Positions 26,917-38,166 of a stretch of DNA of 64,000 nucleotides are shown here, piece after piece. The notes under the pieces were generated by a model that saw nothing but the letters and a program-made list of their open reading frames with translations, was not told the DNA's origin and made no database searches. This DNA is from Trochalopteron elliotii. Lineage: Eukaryota; Chordata; Aves; Passeriformes; Leiothrichidae. Positions within the stretch are counted from its first letter, which is position 1. Each line of letters starts with the position of its first letter. The DNA is taken from the NCBI GenBank assembly GCA_024734555.1, contig JANPWX010000126.1:2210032-2274031 (forward strand), read 5' to 3'. The position numbers and the translations under genes were made by a program.

Positions 26917-27867
26917 CAGCATGGGGAGCCCAGCACTGGGGCAGCACAGTGCAAACAGGAGCCTCCCACGTGGCCCCAGAGAGCCCAAAAGACAGTCTGT
27001 CCTGGAGAAGGAAGGCACCAGCCTGCCCTTCCACTGGCAGAGAAAACTGCTGCTTTGTTGAGGCTGGTTAATGTGGCTTTGTTTTCTAGAGAGCACATTC
27101 CCCCACTGCATCTTCCTCGAAGGCCGTTTTGTTGTTGTTTTGCAAAGCAGGGAGCAGGCAGCCCAGCTCCCCAGGGATCAGCTGGAGCCTTTCTCTGTGT
27201 GGCTGGCAGCAGACCAGGCAGAGCCCAGCCTTGCAGGGCACTACTGCAGTGAACAGCTATGGTGGTGAAAGAGCTCCTTTTACAGGTAATGGTTCCCAGA
27301 CCAGCCAAGTGTGCCGAGCAAGGGAATGAATTAATGTGCTGGGAAGCTCCTGTGCTGCTGGAGAGCTCTGTGGAGCAGCCCCAGTCTGTCCTGCCCTTAC
27401 CTTCCAGCTGCCTCCGGCTGCTTCTCAACAAGGACCAATTTTGTCTGGACTGACTGCTGTCATCTGAGGGGCCTCTCTTCAAACGAGCTCTCTCTGTACC
27501 CGTTAAAGCCTCCAACAACCTGGGAAGCTGCAAATCTACATGGGGAGCCCGGGGCAGCTGCACCACTTACTCCTCCCAGTGGCTGCCCTTCCCTGAGCCA
27601 CTGTACAGCCAGAGGTGCCAGGATGCACCAGTTCACACCTGCCCTCAGGTGCCAGAAACTACAGCCTTGAGCAACTGAGCAGGAATAGAAACAACTCTTT
27701 TGTTTGTTTTTTTTTAACACCCATCCCTAAAGCCTGGTCCTTGCAGAATAACACATCCCATAGTCTGCTCCGATGTCAGGCTTCCCATCGTTAGGAAAAG
27801 CCACATAATGTAGCTGACAGGCATCTCAGATATTTCCATTACATACCCACAAATTATTAGGAATCTT

Positions 27868-27873
27868 AATAAA
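27868..27873 (+). terminator. PPIL2: AATAAA, candidate proximal PPIL2 poly(A) signal
   Basis: A canonical AATAAA about 950 bases after the stop codon. The downstream GU-rich element is weak. Confidence 0.45.
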
Positions 27874-28152
27874 GGCCTTATGAGGTAAAGATACATCAGC
27901 CTGTGAAGTTTTAATCCCAAAGAATCTATGCGTTACCATCACTTAGACGTAGCAGGCTAGATCCTGAATATCACTTCTCAGTTCATCTTAGGTGTTTTCA
28001 GATAAGAGAAATGTCCTCCATACCTCCTGTGTGGCTGAGGAGAAAGTTTTGTAATCCCCTTTGGAACAATACGTTTGTATCGGTGGTTTCATTCTTTACG
28101 AAAAGACTCCATTTATAAGAAATTGCTGTAAAAACTTTTGGAAATACTTTGC

Positions 28153-28158
28153 ATTAAA
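28153..28158 (+). terminator. PPIL2: ATTAAA, candidate distal PPIL2 poly(A) signal
   Basis: An ATTAAA hexamer followed within about 15-50 bases by a T- and TG-rich stretch (TTTTCTTTTGAGTGCTTG), which resembles a downstream cleavage element. It is about 1.2 kb past the stop codon. Confidence 0.5.
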
Positions 28159-28180
28159 TGCTTTAATTTTCTTTTGAGTG

Positions 28181-30584
28181 CTTGACTTTGACTGTTCAAT
28201 TGTTATTTCCAAGATCACAGCATTGCAAAGTTGATTGTTGTACAAGGAAATGATTCATTCCTGCTTTTTAAGATGCTCCTAGGGAATTCTGGGATCTCTG
28301 CGGATATGATTACATCTTTGTTAAATTATAGGAAGTCCAAACTAATTTGAAAGAATAATAGGGGGAGTTTGTTTTGCAAATGTCTAAGTTTGAAATAACA
28401 CATCTGATTGCTGGAACAGGGGATTTGATGGTACTTTCCTAAAGCTGAGTTTCTTCTGTCTTATTGGAACCTCTTGTTTCTCCTGTGCTGGCCCTTTCAT
28501 GATAAATTGTTATTGATCCCCTTTACCTAACTCATACTTTTCAGTAGTCAAATTCACAGCATTACTAGAGCCAGGATAGGCAGTTTTATGAATCCATAAG
28601 GATAAAATGCTGGTTTTGTACTAGATTAAAGTGGAGATTATTATGAAAGAAAGGAGCTTTTGATTACAGCAGAGCTGTGGTAAGGACTCCCATTTCAGTA
28701 AGTCCTTGCTGCAGATTGATCTGAGGGGCTGCAGGCTGTAGAGATAACTGCCCACTTTCCCATTGTGTTCCAGCTTTTTGGCAGAGGTCCCTGAAGGACC
28801 ACTGCTGTGCACAGTGCAGAGGGACTGCTGCCCTTCCAAGCATTGCCTTTGCACTGCCCCTTTGCTCACCATTTCCCACCATAACATCAGACACAAAAGA
28901 AAGAGCAATTTCCTGGCTTCTAGGAAAGGCTGAGCATGACCCTTTCAGTTTAGCTCCAAGCAGGGGCTCTCCAGCTGTGATTCACCTCTGGACCTGGATC
29001 CAGCTCTGGCCTGCTGGTGCTCCCAGCTGCTGTTGGTGGCTCCCAGGCTGGGGGACACTGGCTCTGCTCCATCCCCAGGGTGCTGCAGTGGCCCAAGGGT
29101 TTGGCCCGTGCCCCGTGTTGAGTCAGCAGCCAGACTGGAATTCATGAGAGCTCTGTAGGGCCAACACTGTCACTGTTTCACCACAGCCAGACCCTGCAGT
29201 GGAGTTTTGTCCTGCAGAGCCCACCTCTGCTCCCTCCCACACCCCTTATTCTGTGTATTCAAGTCAATTTCTTTTTAATTTCAATTTCCCTTCCAGTCAT
29301 CTACAGGGCCAGTGTGACACAAGCTCTTCTCTGAAAGACGGCAGGGGCACAGAGAGCAAGGCAGTGGGCTGTGTCCCTCCTTTTCCCAAAACCTGGCTCT
29401 TTGCAGGGTGACTTGTGGTTTCCACTACCTGAGCCAGGAAAGGAGAGGAAGGAGGCTGTACTGAAACCTTTTCTTTCCCCTTTCATCACTTGGTTCTCCA
29501 GCAAAAATGGTGTGTTAAGGGAATACCCAGCCAGCTCCTGCAACAGCCAGAGGGATCAGTAAGAATTGTGCAGCCTTACTACAAGAAACTCACTCCTGGG
29601 AACTGCTGTGCTGTTTGTAAGCACATTTTTACATTCTTTGACACTTTTCCAGTAAATGTGCTTAGAGAGAAAAAGTAGGATTTTAACCAGGGGCTGAAGA
29701 AGCTTTTGTCTGGCCTTGACTAGAATAACACCAGCCCTCTCATACTTCGCACTGCTCCATACCTGAGTTGTTCTGCTGAAAGGCACTGGATGACCAGTGA
29801 ATTCATTGTTTCCTGAGATCTGCCACCATAGCAGAGAGCAAAACACTCTTGAGAAGGCAGTGGTGTGTGGTGGGGCTGGCAGCTGGAGGCGATTGTTTCC
29901 ATACACAAAGAGGGGCTCACGGGGGACTCAGCTCTTCACCTCTGCTTTTTCTGGCATGAATTCAGCCTGGCCCCTCAAGGAGCAAAGTATTGTCTGTGTG
30001 GGAAACAGCACAGACTGAACAGTTTTCCAAGCCAAGTAGCTGCAACTCTGTTACCATATTTACTAAGAGAAAAAGCCAAAAATACTATTGTTCGGTTTAA
30101 TTTTGCTTGTTCCCTGCTGGTTTGAATGGCTGCAGCCCAGGAGTTCAGACTACCAGTTGCTCTGCTTCAGCATCACGTGGTTGATCATGGTGGTTCCCAT
30201 CTCATGTGGGGCCACGAACTGTGGGAAGTCAAATTGTGTTTTAAGGTCTCCAAGGAAATCCTGCTTTTCCCTCCAGCCCCTTTGAAGACACAGCTGAGCC
30301 CAGCAGGGGCTGAGTCCCCTTGGCTGTTGGTAGTCACAGGCATAGCCATGGCCGCCCTGCAGGAGGCGGGAGCAGCTGGTGGATAAACCACTGGGTTCTA
30401 TCAGACACTTCTGGGATCCCCCTGCCACCCATCGCCAGCAACGTTTGGAAGGAACAGGATGTCGGAAAGCTGGCACAGGAAGCATCTTTTATAAGCAAGA
30501 GGAGGGGATTTGCCAAAACACCCCCCAAGTGTGCTCCACACTGTTTGCTTTGGAGGAGGCAAACAAACGCCCTCAGTCGGCACA
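28181..30584. other. Intergenic spacer, no gene recognised
   Basis: Sequence between the likely PPIL2 3' end and a CpG-rich block. It is AT-rich at first and becomes GC-rich after about 28.7 kb. The reading frames present are short, overlap on several frames and lack family motifs. Confidence 0.6.
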
Positions 30585-31020
30585 GGAAGAGGCGGCAGCG
30601 CCGGGCCCGGCCAGGTTACAGCTCGGCGGCGCGGCCGGGGAGCCCTCACTTCCTCCCTTTCTTTGGGAAGTGTATTTGTTATCGCAGCCTCATGGAGGAC
30701 TTACCCAGCCTGTGCTGGGACTGTGGGGACGGGATCAGAGCCATGGCCCGGGAGGGACATTCCCCCTGAAGGGGCACGCCGCTGTTGGGACAGATCTGGC
30801 GGTGGCGGGACGATGGCGGGAGAGCTGAGGGCAGGGGACCCCCTGCGGTGAGGCCGTGTGGGGCGGCTGCCCTGCCGCCATTTTGCCCCAATGCCTGGAA
30901 CCCTCGGGCCGGGGCACCGACCATGAGGGGCTGCTGCGGAGTGGGGGCCGCGCACGGAGCCTCGGCAGGGCCGGCACTGACTCAGCCTCCAGGGAGCTCA
31001 GGCGCTGCAGCCCGGTGACT
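30585..31020. promoter_or_regulatory. CpG-island-like block with YY1-type sites, candidate promoter
   Basis: CG dinucleotides become frequent here compared with flanking DNA. CCGCCATTTTG at 30875-30885 is a strong YY1-type site on the - strand (CAAAATGGCGG), and a second ATGGCGG core lies at 30813. A TGACTCAG AP-1-like site lies at about 30977. Such blocks usually mark promoters, yet both recognised neighbouring genes point their 3' ends toward this spot. On the + strand an ATG at 30813 (MAGELRAGDPL) runs into a CG|GTGAGG donor-like site at 30848. On the - strand an ATG at 30881 opens a 48-codon frame (MAAGQPPH...). No downstream exon was recognised for either. Confidence 0.5.
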
Positions 31021-32430
31021 TCATCCTCTGGAAATAGCAACCGAGGAGGAACCATCTCTGTCACTATCATGCCCGTACAGACACTCAGCCAATAATGGCT
31101 TCTTGGCTAAAATGTGTATTCCAGAAAAGGCACCTGATTCCCTGTGAGGGCTTCAAGGGAAAATGACTACTGCATCCTGGTTGCAAAGTAAAGCAAAGCC
31201 GTGGCAGCAGCTGGCAGTGGCTATCTCAGGTAACAGGGGCCTTCACTCTTGTCACTGAGGAGCTAAGTCTTCCTAAGGTTTCTGCTGGGGCAGTACAGAG
31301 CAACCCCGATCATCCAAACTATGGCCCTGCCACAAATGGCCAGGGATGCTGCAGTTCCGTGGAGGCACCCTGGGGGTGTCCAGTCTGGGTTTTTCCAGGG
31401 GAACAGTGCAGGGACAGGACTTGTGGCACTGGGGCCAGTGTGAAGGGCTGGTGTAGGCACAAGGCAGGTGTCCCACCCACACCAGTCCCTGCCATCCACC
31501 TGCCTCGTCAGCCACGGCAGCCCTTTGCTGGCCACTGCAGGACAGGCTGGAAGGAGCTGCTGCTGTCAGCACAATGCCTCAGCTGTGATGAGAAAAACCC
31601 TCCCCAGCCCCACACCCCCAGGCTGGGGCAGGCCCATGGCACAGGGCCAGCACTTGACCCCTCCAGCATTGCTGTGGAGCTTTCAGAGGTTAAAGCATCT
31701 CTTCAGGCAGGTTTGGAGAAGGGCTGTAGGACTTCACTGGATTATGAGAGGCAGAGAAGGCACAGAGGGCTCCAGGAGGGCCTGGGATTTATCAATCTGA
31801 CCAAGGGAGGAGGAAGCACAGTGGGGATCAGGGCAGCTTCCTAGGCCCCTCTACCATTCCTGATGTCACAAGGAGGCCAAATTTTCTCCTTTATACAGAA
31901 AAATAGGCTCATCAGCAATCACAGCAGGCTGGGTTTGACAGCTCATAACTTAATGGCTTTTAAAAAGTAGCCACAGCCTGTTTTAAATGCTAGTCAAGGT
32001 CTTCTCTGCCCTTCCCCCTGGAAAGCCTTCCCACCTCTCACTTTTCTGATATGACTTTCCCTAATCTTTGGCCTTCATTTATTAATGGCTAATTATATCT
32101 ATTTGCTTTAGTGCCAACATTGTCCTTTAGCTTGAATAGCTTTTTTGCCTCCCTAATGCTTGCTTCCCGGCGCTATTTATAGGCAGCAATTGTATCCCCC
32201 TGCAGCCACTGTTGTGTTTGGCTACACGGGCTCTGAGCCTTTGGCCTCCTCAAAGAGCCCTCCTGCCTCTCCCAGTGTCCCGTTCACGAGTGTGCCATCA
32301 GTGTCCCATCACGAGATGGGTCCCCAGTCAGTGCCTGGCTCTGGGAGAAACTCCTTTGGTGTCAGCATTGGCCACGATGCTTTTGGGACAGGAACCTGGG
32401 GGCAGGGCCGTGTGTCCCTAGGGAGTCCTG

Positions 32431-32476
32431 TGGGATTATTTTTTTAGGCAGCCCCATGGGGTTATTTTTTTAGGCA
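32431..32476. repeat. Two near-identical 20-base copies, 26-base period
   Basis: TGGGATTATTTTTTTAGGCA at 32431-32450 recurs at 32457-32476 with a single A to G change. It is a small local duplication. Confidence 0.85.
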
Positions 32477-32610
32477 AAGGCAAGAATCACTCCAGGCTCC
32501 TGTTTGCCTTTCCCTGTCCCTCCTTCCACATTTCTGTGGGGGGAGAGGAGCACCCAGCAGCACGGGGCCCACCAAGGCAGCGAGAGAAGGCGTGTGATTC
32601 CTTGCTGCAC

Positions 32611-32666
32611 TTTCATCCCGGGATGAAAAGGATGATAGAAAACATTTGCTTTTGTGATAAAAGCAA
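32611..32666. promoter_or_regulatory. Perfect 18-base palindrome plus 8-base-stem hairpin, possible regulatory element
   Basis: TTTCATCCCGGGATGAAA at 32611-32628 is perfectly self-complementary. Eighteen bases later, TTGCTTTT (32646-32653) pairs with AAAAGCAA (32659-32666) across a 5-base loop. Two such structures so close in non-coding DNA suggest a protein-binding element, but that function is inferred. Confidence 0.4.
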
Positions 32667-35600
32667 TTGACCCGGGAGGAATCCACCTCCCCAGGGTGGC
32701 CTGCAGCAAATCGTGGAGATAAGGCACAACAGGCAGCAAACACGGAGTGCTTCCAGGCCTCAGAGCAGCTGCAGAGCAAATCCCTCCCTGTGTGGAAGGA
32801 AACCCGCACTGGGCTTCCACAGCTGCTCCCAAGCTGGGACAACACGGCCAGGGATGGTTTTAGTGGATTTTGTTGGGAATGGGGAGGTCTGCAGAGAAGA
32901 ACACTGTTTTGTTTGGGTTTTTTAATGAATGGCCAGATTTTTTTAGTGGAGACATCTTCACCAGAGGTCTCAGCCGAGCTTTTAATAGATGGGTTCCTCG
33001 CCAGCGGCAATTGCAAATTGATTGCAGCAGAAATGGCAAGTGAAGACAAATATAGTGCAGGCTGCCTGCAGGGAGAGTGCGCGGAGGAAACTTGGGATGC
33101 TATTTTTGGTGGTTTGCCTCCACTGCTTACAGTATTTCTAATCTTCGGTTTTCCTTAAAAAACTGTTTGGGGTTAGGGTGGGGTTTTTTTTTTCTTTTTC
33201 AATTTTGAGAGGTTAAAAAAAGTTCCATTCTCTGGGGAAAGCGTTGGGTGCCATGTCCATGCCCAGCTCTGTGGAGCTGCTGGGTGCTGTTGCCCAGGTT
33301 GGTCTGGCAGGAGGGTGAACTGGTGCTGCTGCTGCTGCCTCCATCCCTCCCCTGGGACCAGAACTGGGCCTGTCTCACTCCCAGGGGCTGACACAGAGCC
33401 AAACCCTGATTTCACCCCGATCCATGGGAACCTTGTGGGGGGCAGGAAAGTACAGCACTCTGGCTCATAAAGAAAGGAAATTCTCCCACGCTGCTGAGCC
33501 ATGGCTGCGCCACAGGGGCTGGCAGCAGCAGCCCCAGCAGTGATTTGCACTGCTCAGCACCAATGCATTGAGTTGCCCTTGGTCCCAGCCAGCTCCAGGA
33601 GGTGCAGCAGCCAGAGGCTCCTGAAACACAGGGAGACCCAGGAGGATGCTGGAGGTGAAGTGTCAGCTCAAGGCTGCAAAATCACAAATCCAGGTGTGAC
33701 CAAGAGTGCATGTGCTGGAGTCCAACTGCAGGGAGAGCAGGAGGAGGGTGCTGTGAGTCACTCAGGTTACTTGGCAGAGCAGAAAACTCTCCAAGTTATT
33801 GCTGGGCTTGGGGAGCCACAGCTGGGTGACACTGGAGTGGTGTTAAAGGCTGATATCCTAACCTTCTCAGACCCAGGGGATGGTCAGGTGGTGGCAGATT
33901 GAGCCACAATCCCAGGAGGAAAAGCAGAGGTGTCTCACTGACACATTGTGTCCATGGTTGTGAGAGATAAGGCTGTGGTTAGAAATAAAGGAGCAGAAAT
34001 GCTCATAAAAGTGACAAAGAAGGATGGGGAAAATCTGGGTTTAACTACAGAACAGTGAAATAAAAGCAACTCACAGCAGGGCTGACTGACTGCACAGCCA
34101 GTCATGTGGCAGTCTGGGGTGTTTGCAGCAACAGCTCAGGGGAGACCAGCAGCATCTGGCAGCATTTTGGACCATGGGATAGGGTTTATTTGCTCCATAG
34201 GAGACTTCCTGGTATGAGAAGCCCCAGATGTTGTTCTGCCATCTTTTTAAACATCCCTATTACTGCAGACCCTGTTTTGCCTTGATTTGATCAAGCTGCA
34301 GTCTGTCATTCACTAAAAAATCACTCAATTTCCCATGCTTCCCTTTAACCAATGTAAAAGACCCCTGTCCACCATCATGCTGGATGATGCTGGCATTGGA
34401 AGAAAGACAGCAAAAAAAGGAAAAGCAAATTGTTCATCAGTGGCTTAGTGAGCCCTTTAGCAGAGGGCACCTGTGGCTCTGTAACCCCTGGCCAGGCTGA
34501 TGTTGTATGTCCAGCAGAGTCCAGGGCTTGTACAAAAATGCTCACCATTGCCTGCCATGAGTCAGGGTAGGCTGTGGCTGCTGACTACCCCTGGGAACAA
34601 AAAAAAATTGGAAAAAAAATTCAAATGTTTTTAAGGCAGTCCTGTCATTCACCCCTGATAACTCTGTACCAGCCACCCAGCCTGCAGTGCAGGATCAGGA
34701 TCCCAGTGGTGCTGCCTGTCCTGCCCCACTGGGCACCTCTGGGAGAGGAGGCTGAGTCCCAAAGCAGGCACATACCCTCTCTGCCTGGGGTTTCCCAGCT
34801 GGGAAGGTTTTCAGCTGGCCTTGCTGGGGCTGGAATGTGCAGATGTACCAGGGAGAAGCACAGCAGTGCTTGGGAGCAGTCCAAGGTAAATGCATTTGGT
34901 GCCACACGCGTCTGCCCGGCTCCACCACTGGCACAGGCATTGGCACTAGAACTGCACCACTACAGGGCGAGGCTGCTGACCAGACAAACTCCCCTTTTGG
35001 GGCTGCAAAGGTCTCAGGGGCAGCACACGCCAGCTCAGCCCCCCCCCTACCCCCGGGAGGTTATTTCGCAAGAGAAGGCAGCTTGTGGAGGAGGTTTTTG
35101 TGGCTGGGGATCAAAGTCCCTGGCAGCGGCCCAGATTCCCAGTATTTAGCTGTTGCACAGCCCGGGTCTGCAGCTGGGTTTGTGTGCCAGGCCGCGGCAG
35201 GAGGCGGCAGGGAGGGGGAGCCCGGGGCTTGTGGGGGGAGGAGGGCTCGGCTATCCCAGTGCTGGGGTCAGCCCTCTTGCCACTCCCCAGGAAACATGGA
35301 AATGGGGGTCAAGCCCCCCGGCCACCCCTGGGAAGGGCAGGTGGGAGGCAGGGATGCTTGGGAAAGGGGCTGACCGTGAACAGGATTCCCAATCTTCCAC
35401 AGTCACAGGGAAGCAGCTTTTCTTTGCCTGGCAGTGGAGGCTTTGTGTCCAGATCCTGCAGCATCCCAGCTAGTGGGAGCATGGCTGGACCTTCCCTGTC
35501 CTGATTTGGGCAATGCCAGCCCAATAATCCTGCTTTCTCCATCCTGCTCCATATCTGTCAGTCGTGGGCTGTCTCCCGGTCCCCACTGTTCTCAGGGTCT

Positions 35601-38084
35601 CAGCTGAATAAGCACATTTTTCACCGTGTTTGTGGCTGCAGACCTTGTGGAGTTCTGGGAGGAGGCAGGCAGGGACACAAGGAAGATGTCAACTGAGTTT
35701 TACAGCTTTGATTAGTTAAGAGCATATATTTACATAGTGAATAACCTGGAGGGTCACATTTTAAGACACTGATGTACTTCCCCCTCCCAGGCAAAGAGCG
35801 TGCTTATCCCCGCCGGGGCTGTGGGGTGGGACGCAGAGCATGGTTCCCTTGCCAGCCCCACTCCCAGTGCAGACAAGGAAACCAGAAACACCACCCACCC
35901 CACCTTGCCAGGGCTAAGTAAATGTTCCTGGTTTCTCCTCTGCCCATCACAGCCAGGCTTTGCCCAGGTCCGGTCTTGCAGGGGCGTAGTCAGTGCTCCC
36001 GCCCTTGTCTGTCTCAGTCGGTTTTCCATTTCATCCGGCTGTATTTCCATAACCAGCCATTTGGGGTGGGGGGTGTCAGCTGTCGCAGTGACTGTAAGTG
36101 GCAGCAAAGGGCTGGGTGTCACCCCCCATTCCCATCGCAGGCCGGGGCTGAGGGAGCACAGCTCGCCCTCACTATCGCTAATCCCGCCCACGTCGCTGCC
36201 GGACACTGTCAGCAGACACAGGGTTGGCACGACACCAGGCTGGCACTTGCCACAAAAAAGGGTAGACAACTATCAGTTTTGGGGCCAGGAGCTGTTCCTG
36301 CTGTATTATTATTGGCAACCTCTGTTATAAGGAAAAACAACAAAATTAAGAATAGACGTAAAGAGCAACGTGTCTTTTTCTTCGTTCAGCTGAGCTGTTG
36401 AGAGTAAATCACTGGGTATTTTTGCAAACACTTGGCGAGGCTGGGGAAATCTGCTGGGAGCCGGACTGCTCAGGTCAGGGCTGTCCTGCCAAGAGATGAT
36501 TACAGCCTGTCCTGGGGACAGAGGAGCGGGGAACAGGGCCAAGAGGTGTCTCAAGTCCAGGCGTAGGATTACAGGCTGCGGGGTCAGCAAAACCCTCCGT
36601 GCTCTGGGCGGCACCTGAACCCTTTCCAGAAAGGAAACCACCCGGAGCACCGCTGAGCCTGGCAAAGGGCCTTTGCTGGGGGGCAGGGGGCCTCCAGCAA
36701 CCCTGCCAGGAGATGGCAGATGCTCGGGAGAATTAATCAGTCAATATGTGGCATTTCTGCCCAGCATTGAGATGGAGGGTCTTGGCTTGTGCCATAGCAC
36801 GTGTCTTGGGCGCAGAGTGCTCTGCAGACCCACGCCAGGCTGTGTCCCACAGCTCTGGGGTTGGAGTGTTTAGAAGTGGACTCCCCCTGCTCCTGACCCC
36901 ATTCCTGGAGTTGCACAGAGGCAAGGTGAATGTCTTGGCAGATTGTGACCTCCCCATCAAAGCACAGATGACATTTGTAATGTTCCTGCCTTAAAAAAAT
37001 AAGTCACTAGAGCAGGTTAAATATCCAGCTCAGCACAGTGCCTGGAGTCTATTTGGGCAGTTAATCTATAACAAAACAAGTTAGATCTTGTTAGAACTTG
37101 GCCTGTTGGGATGTTTTAGCATCCCTGTGTTTTCTCCAAAGGAGGGGGCTCACAGAGCACGGCTGCTCTGTCAAGGAATTGGTGCCAGCCTGAGCTTTGC
37201 TCAGCCCAGGGCCCAGCTCTGCTGCCTCCACACCCCTGCCACACTTTCACCTTCCCTTAAAATCAATCCCACAGAGCAACAAGGCCACACGGAGCAACAG
37301 CAGAGCCAAACCAGCGCCACTCAGGGCTGGTACTAAAGGGACACAGTTGAAGGTGGTGGCAGAGTGCTGAGGGATGGGTAGTAGGGGGACTGTCCTCAGG
37401 TGTCCATCTGTGTCCATCCAGTAAGTCAGTCCAGTATCCAATGCTGACTATAGAGAGACTTCCCTGGGAAAACAGCTACAACCTTCACTTCTCTATCCAG
37501 TGTCTGAAGGGATCAGAGATTTGTGTAGCTCAGCTTCATGTAAACACAGGAAAAAGAGAGGAAAACAGAAGAAATGGGGAGGAGGGGTAACTACCAGCTC
37601 TACTGATATTGCTGGTGGTGCCTAGGGCAGATCTCACTGACCCATGATGTGAGGGCTGCAGATCCTCACACAGCCCTGCTGCTGCCCTTGCCTCTTGGAC
37701 AGAATTCAAGAGGCTCGGAGGAGATGAGCTTGGTTTTCAGAGCTGACATGGAGAAACCAGAGAAGTTTCCATGAAGCCCTTCACACTGACAGTGTTGGGT
37801 GAAGCCCTGGCTCTTGTTACAACTCCTGGGATTTTGGAGTGGCAAAACCATGGTGTGTTAATGCTCACAAACAGGCGCCAGAACAACAGCTTGTGTGGGC
37901 AAAGGGATAGGATGTTCCCTCTTGAACCAGCTTGGCTCCCTCCAATCCTGCCCTCAGGAAGGAATTATGTCCCAGCCAGCATAGTCAGGCCATGGTACTG
38001 CTGGACATGAGCAGCTCACAAAGCCATTAACTGCTCCTGGCTGTCAGGCTTTGTCTGATTGTGGCACAACAGAAAGGAAGAGCC

Positions 38085-38166
38085 AAGGAGAAGAGGGGGA
38101 AGGAGAAAAAAAAAAAAAAGGAAAAAAGAGAAAAAGAAAAGAGAGAGAAGAGGAGGAAAAAAAGGA
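38085..38166 (+). repeat. 82-base pure polypurine tract
   Basis: Every base from 38085 to 38166 is A or G, including a central run of about 14 A. The flanks contain pyrimidines. It is a simple-sequence tract able in principle to form triplex DNA. Confidence 0.9.

Larger units (their letters stand above)
26917..28180 (+). other. PPIL2: PPIL2 3' UTR (approximate end)
   Basis: Non-coding sequence follows the stop codon. It is GC-rich for about 700 bases and then AT-rich, with candidate poly(A) signals at 27868 and 28153. The true cleavage site is not visible from sequence, so the end is approximate. A 252-codon open frame on the opposite strand (26808-27566) is judged to be chance. Confidence 0.6.
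31021..38084. other. GC-rich intergenic spacer with candidate regulatory blocks
   Basis: No protein or RNA gene is recognised. Reading frames up to about 195 codons occur, but they overlap one another on both strands and show no domain, as expected in GC-rich DNA. Notable parts are an AT-rich homeodomain-site-like block near 32.04-32.17 kb, a 26-base-period duplication near 32.43 kb, and inverted repeats near 32.61-32.67 kb. A moderately CpG-rich stretch lies near 35.8-36.25 kb. Confidence 0.55.

Noticed and set aside
26808..27566. 252-codon open frame on the - strand across the PPIL2 last exon and 3' UTR
   Set aside because: It is antisense to a verified coding exon and GC-rich UTR, has no recognisable domain, and several other frames in the same place are also open. 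This is the pattern of chance frames in GC-rich DNA.
32462..33049. 195-codon - strand frame in the spacer
   Set aside because: It overlaps + strand frames of similar length, shows no motif, and covers inverted repeats and simple sequence.
34574..35504. Overlapping + strand frames of 139-191 codons
   Set aside because: Three overlapping frames are open at once in CpG-rich, low-complexity DNA with no recognisable protein family.
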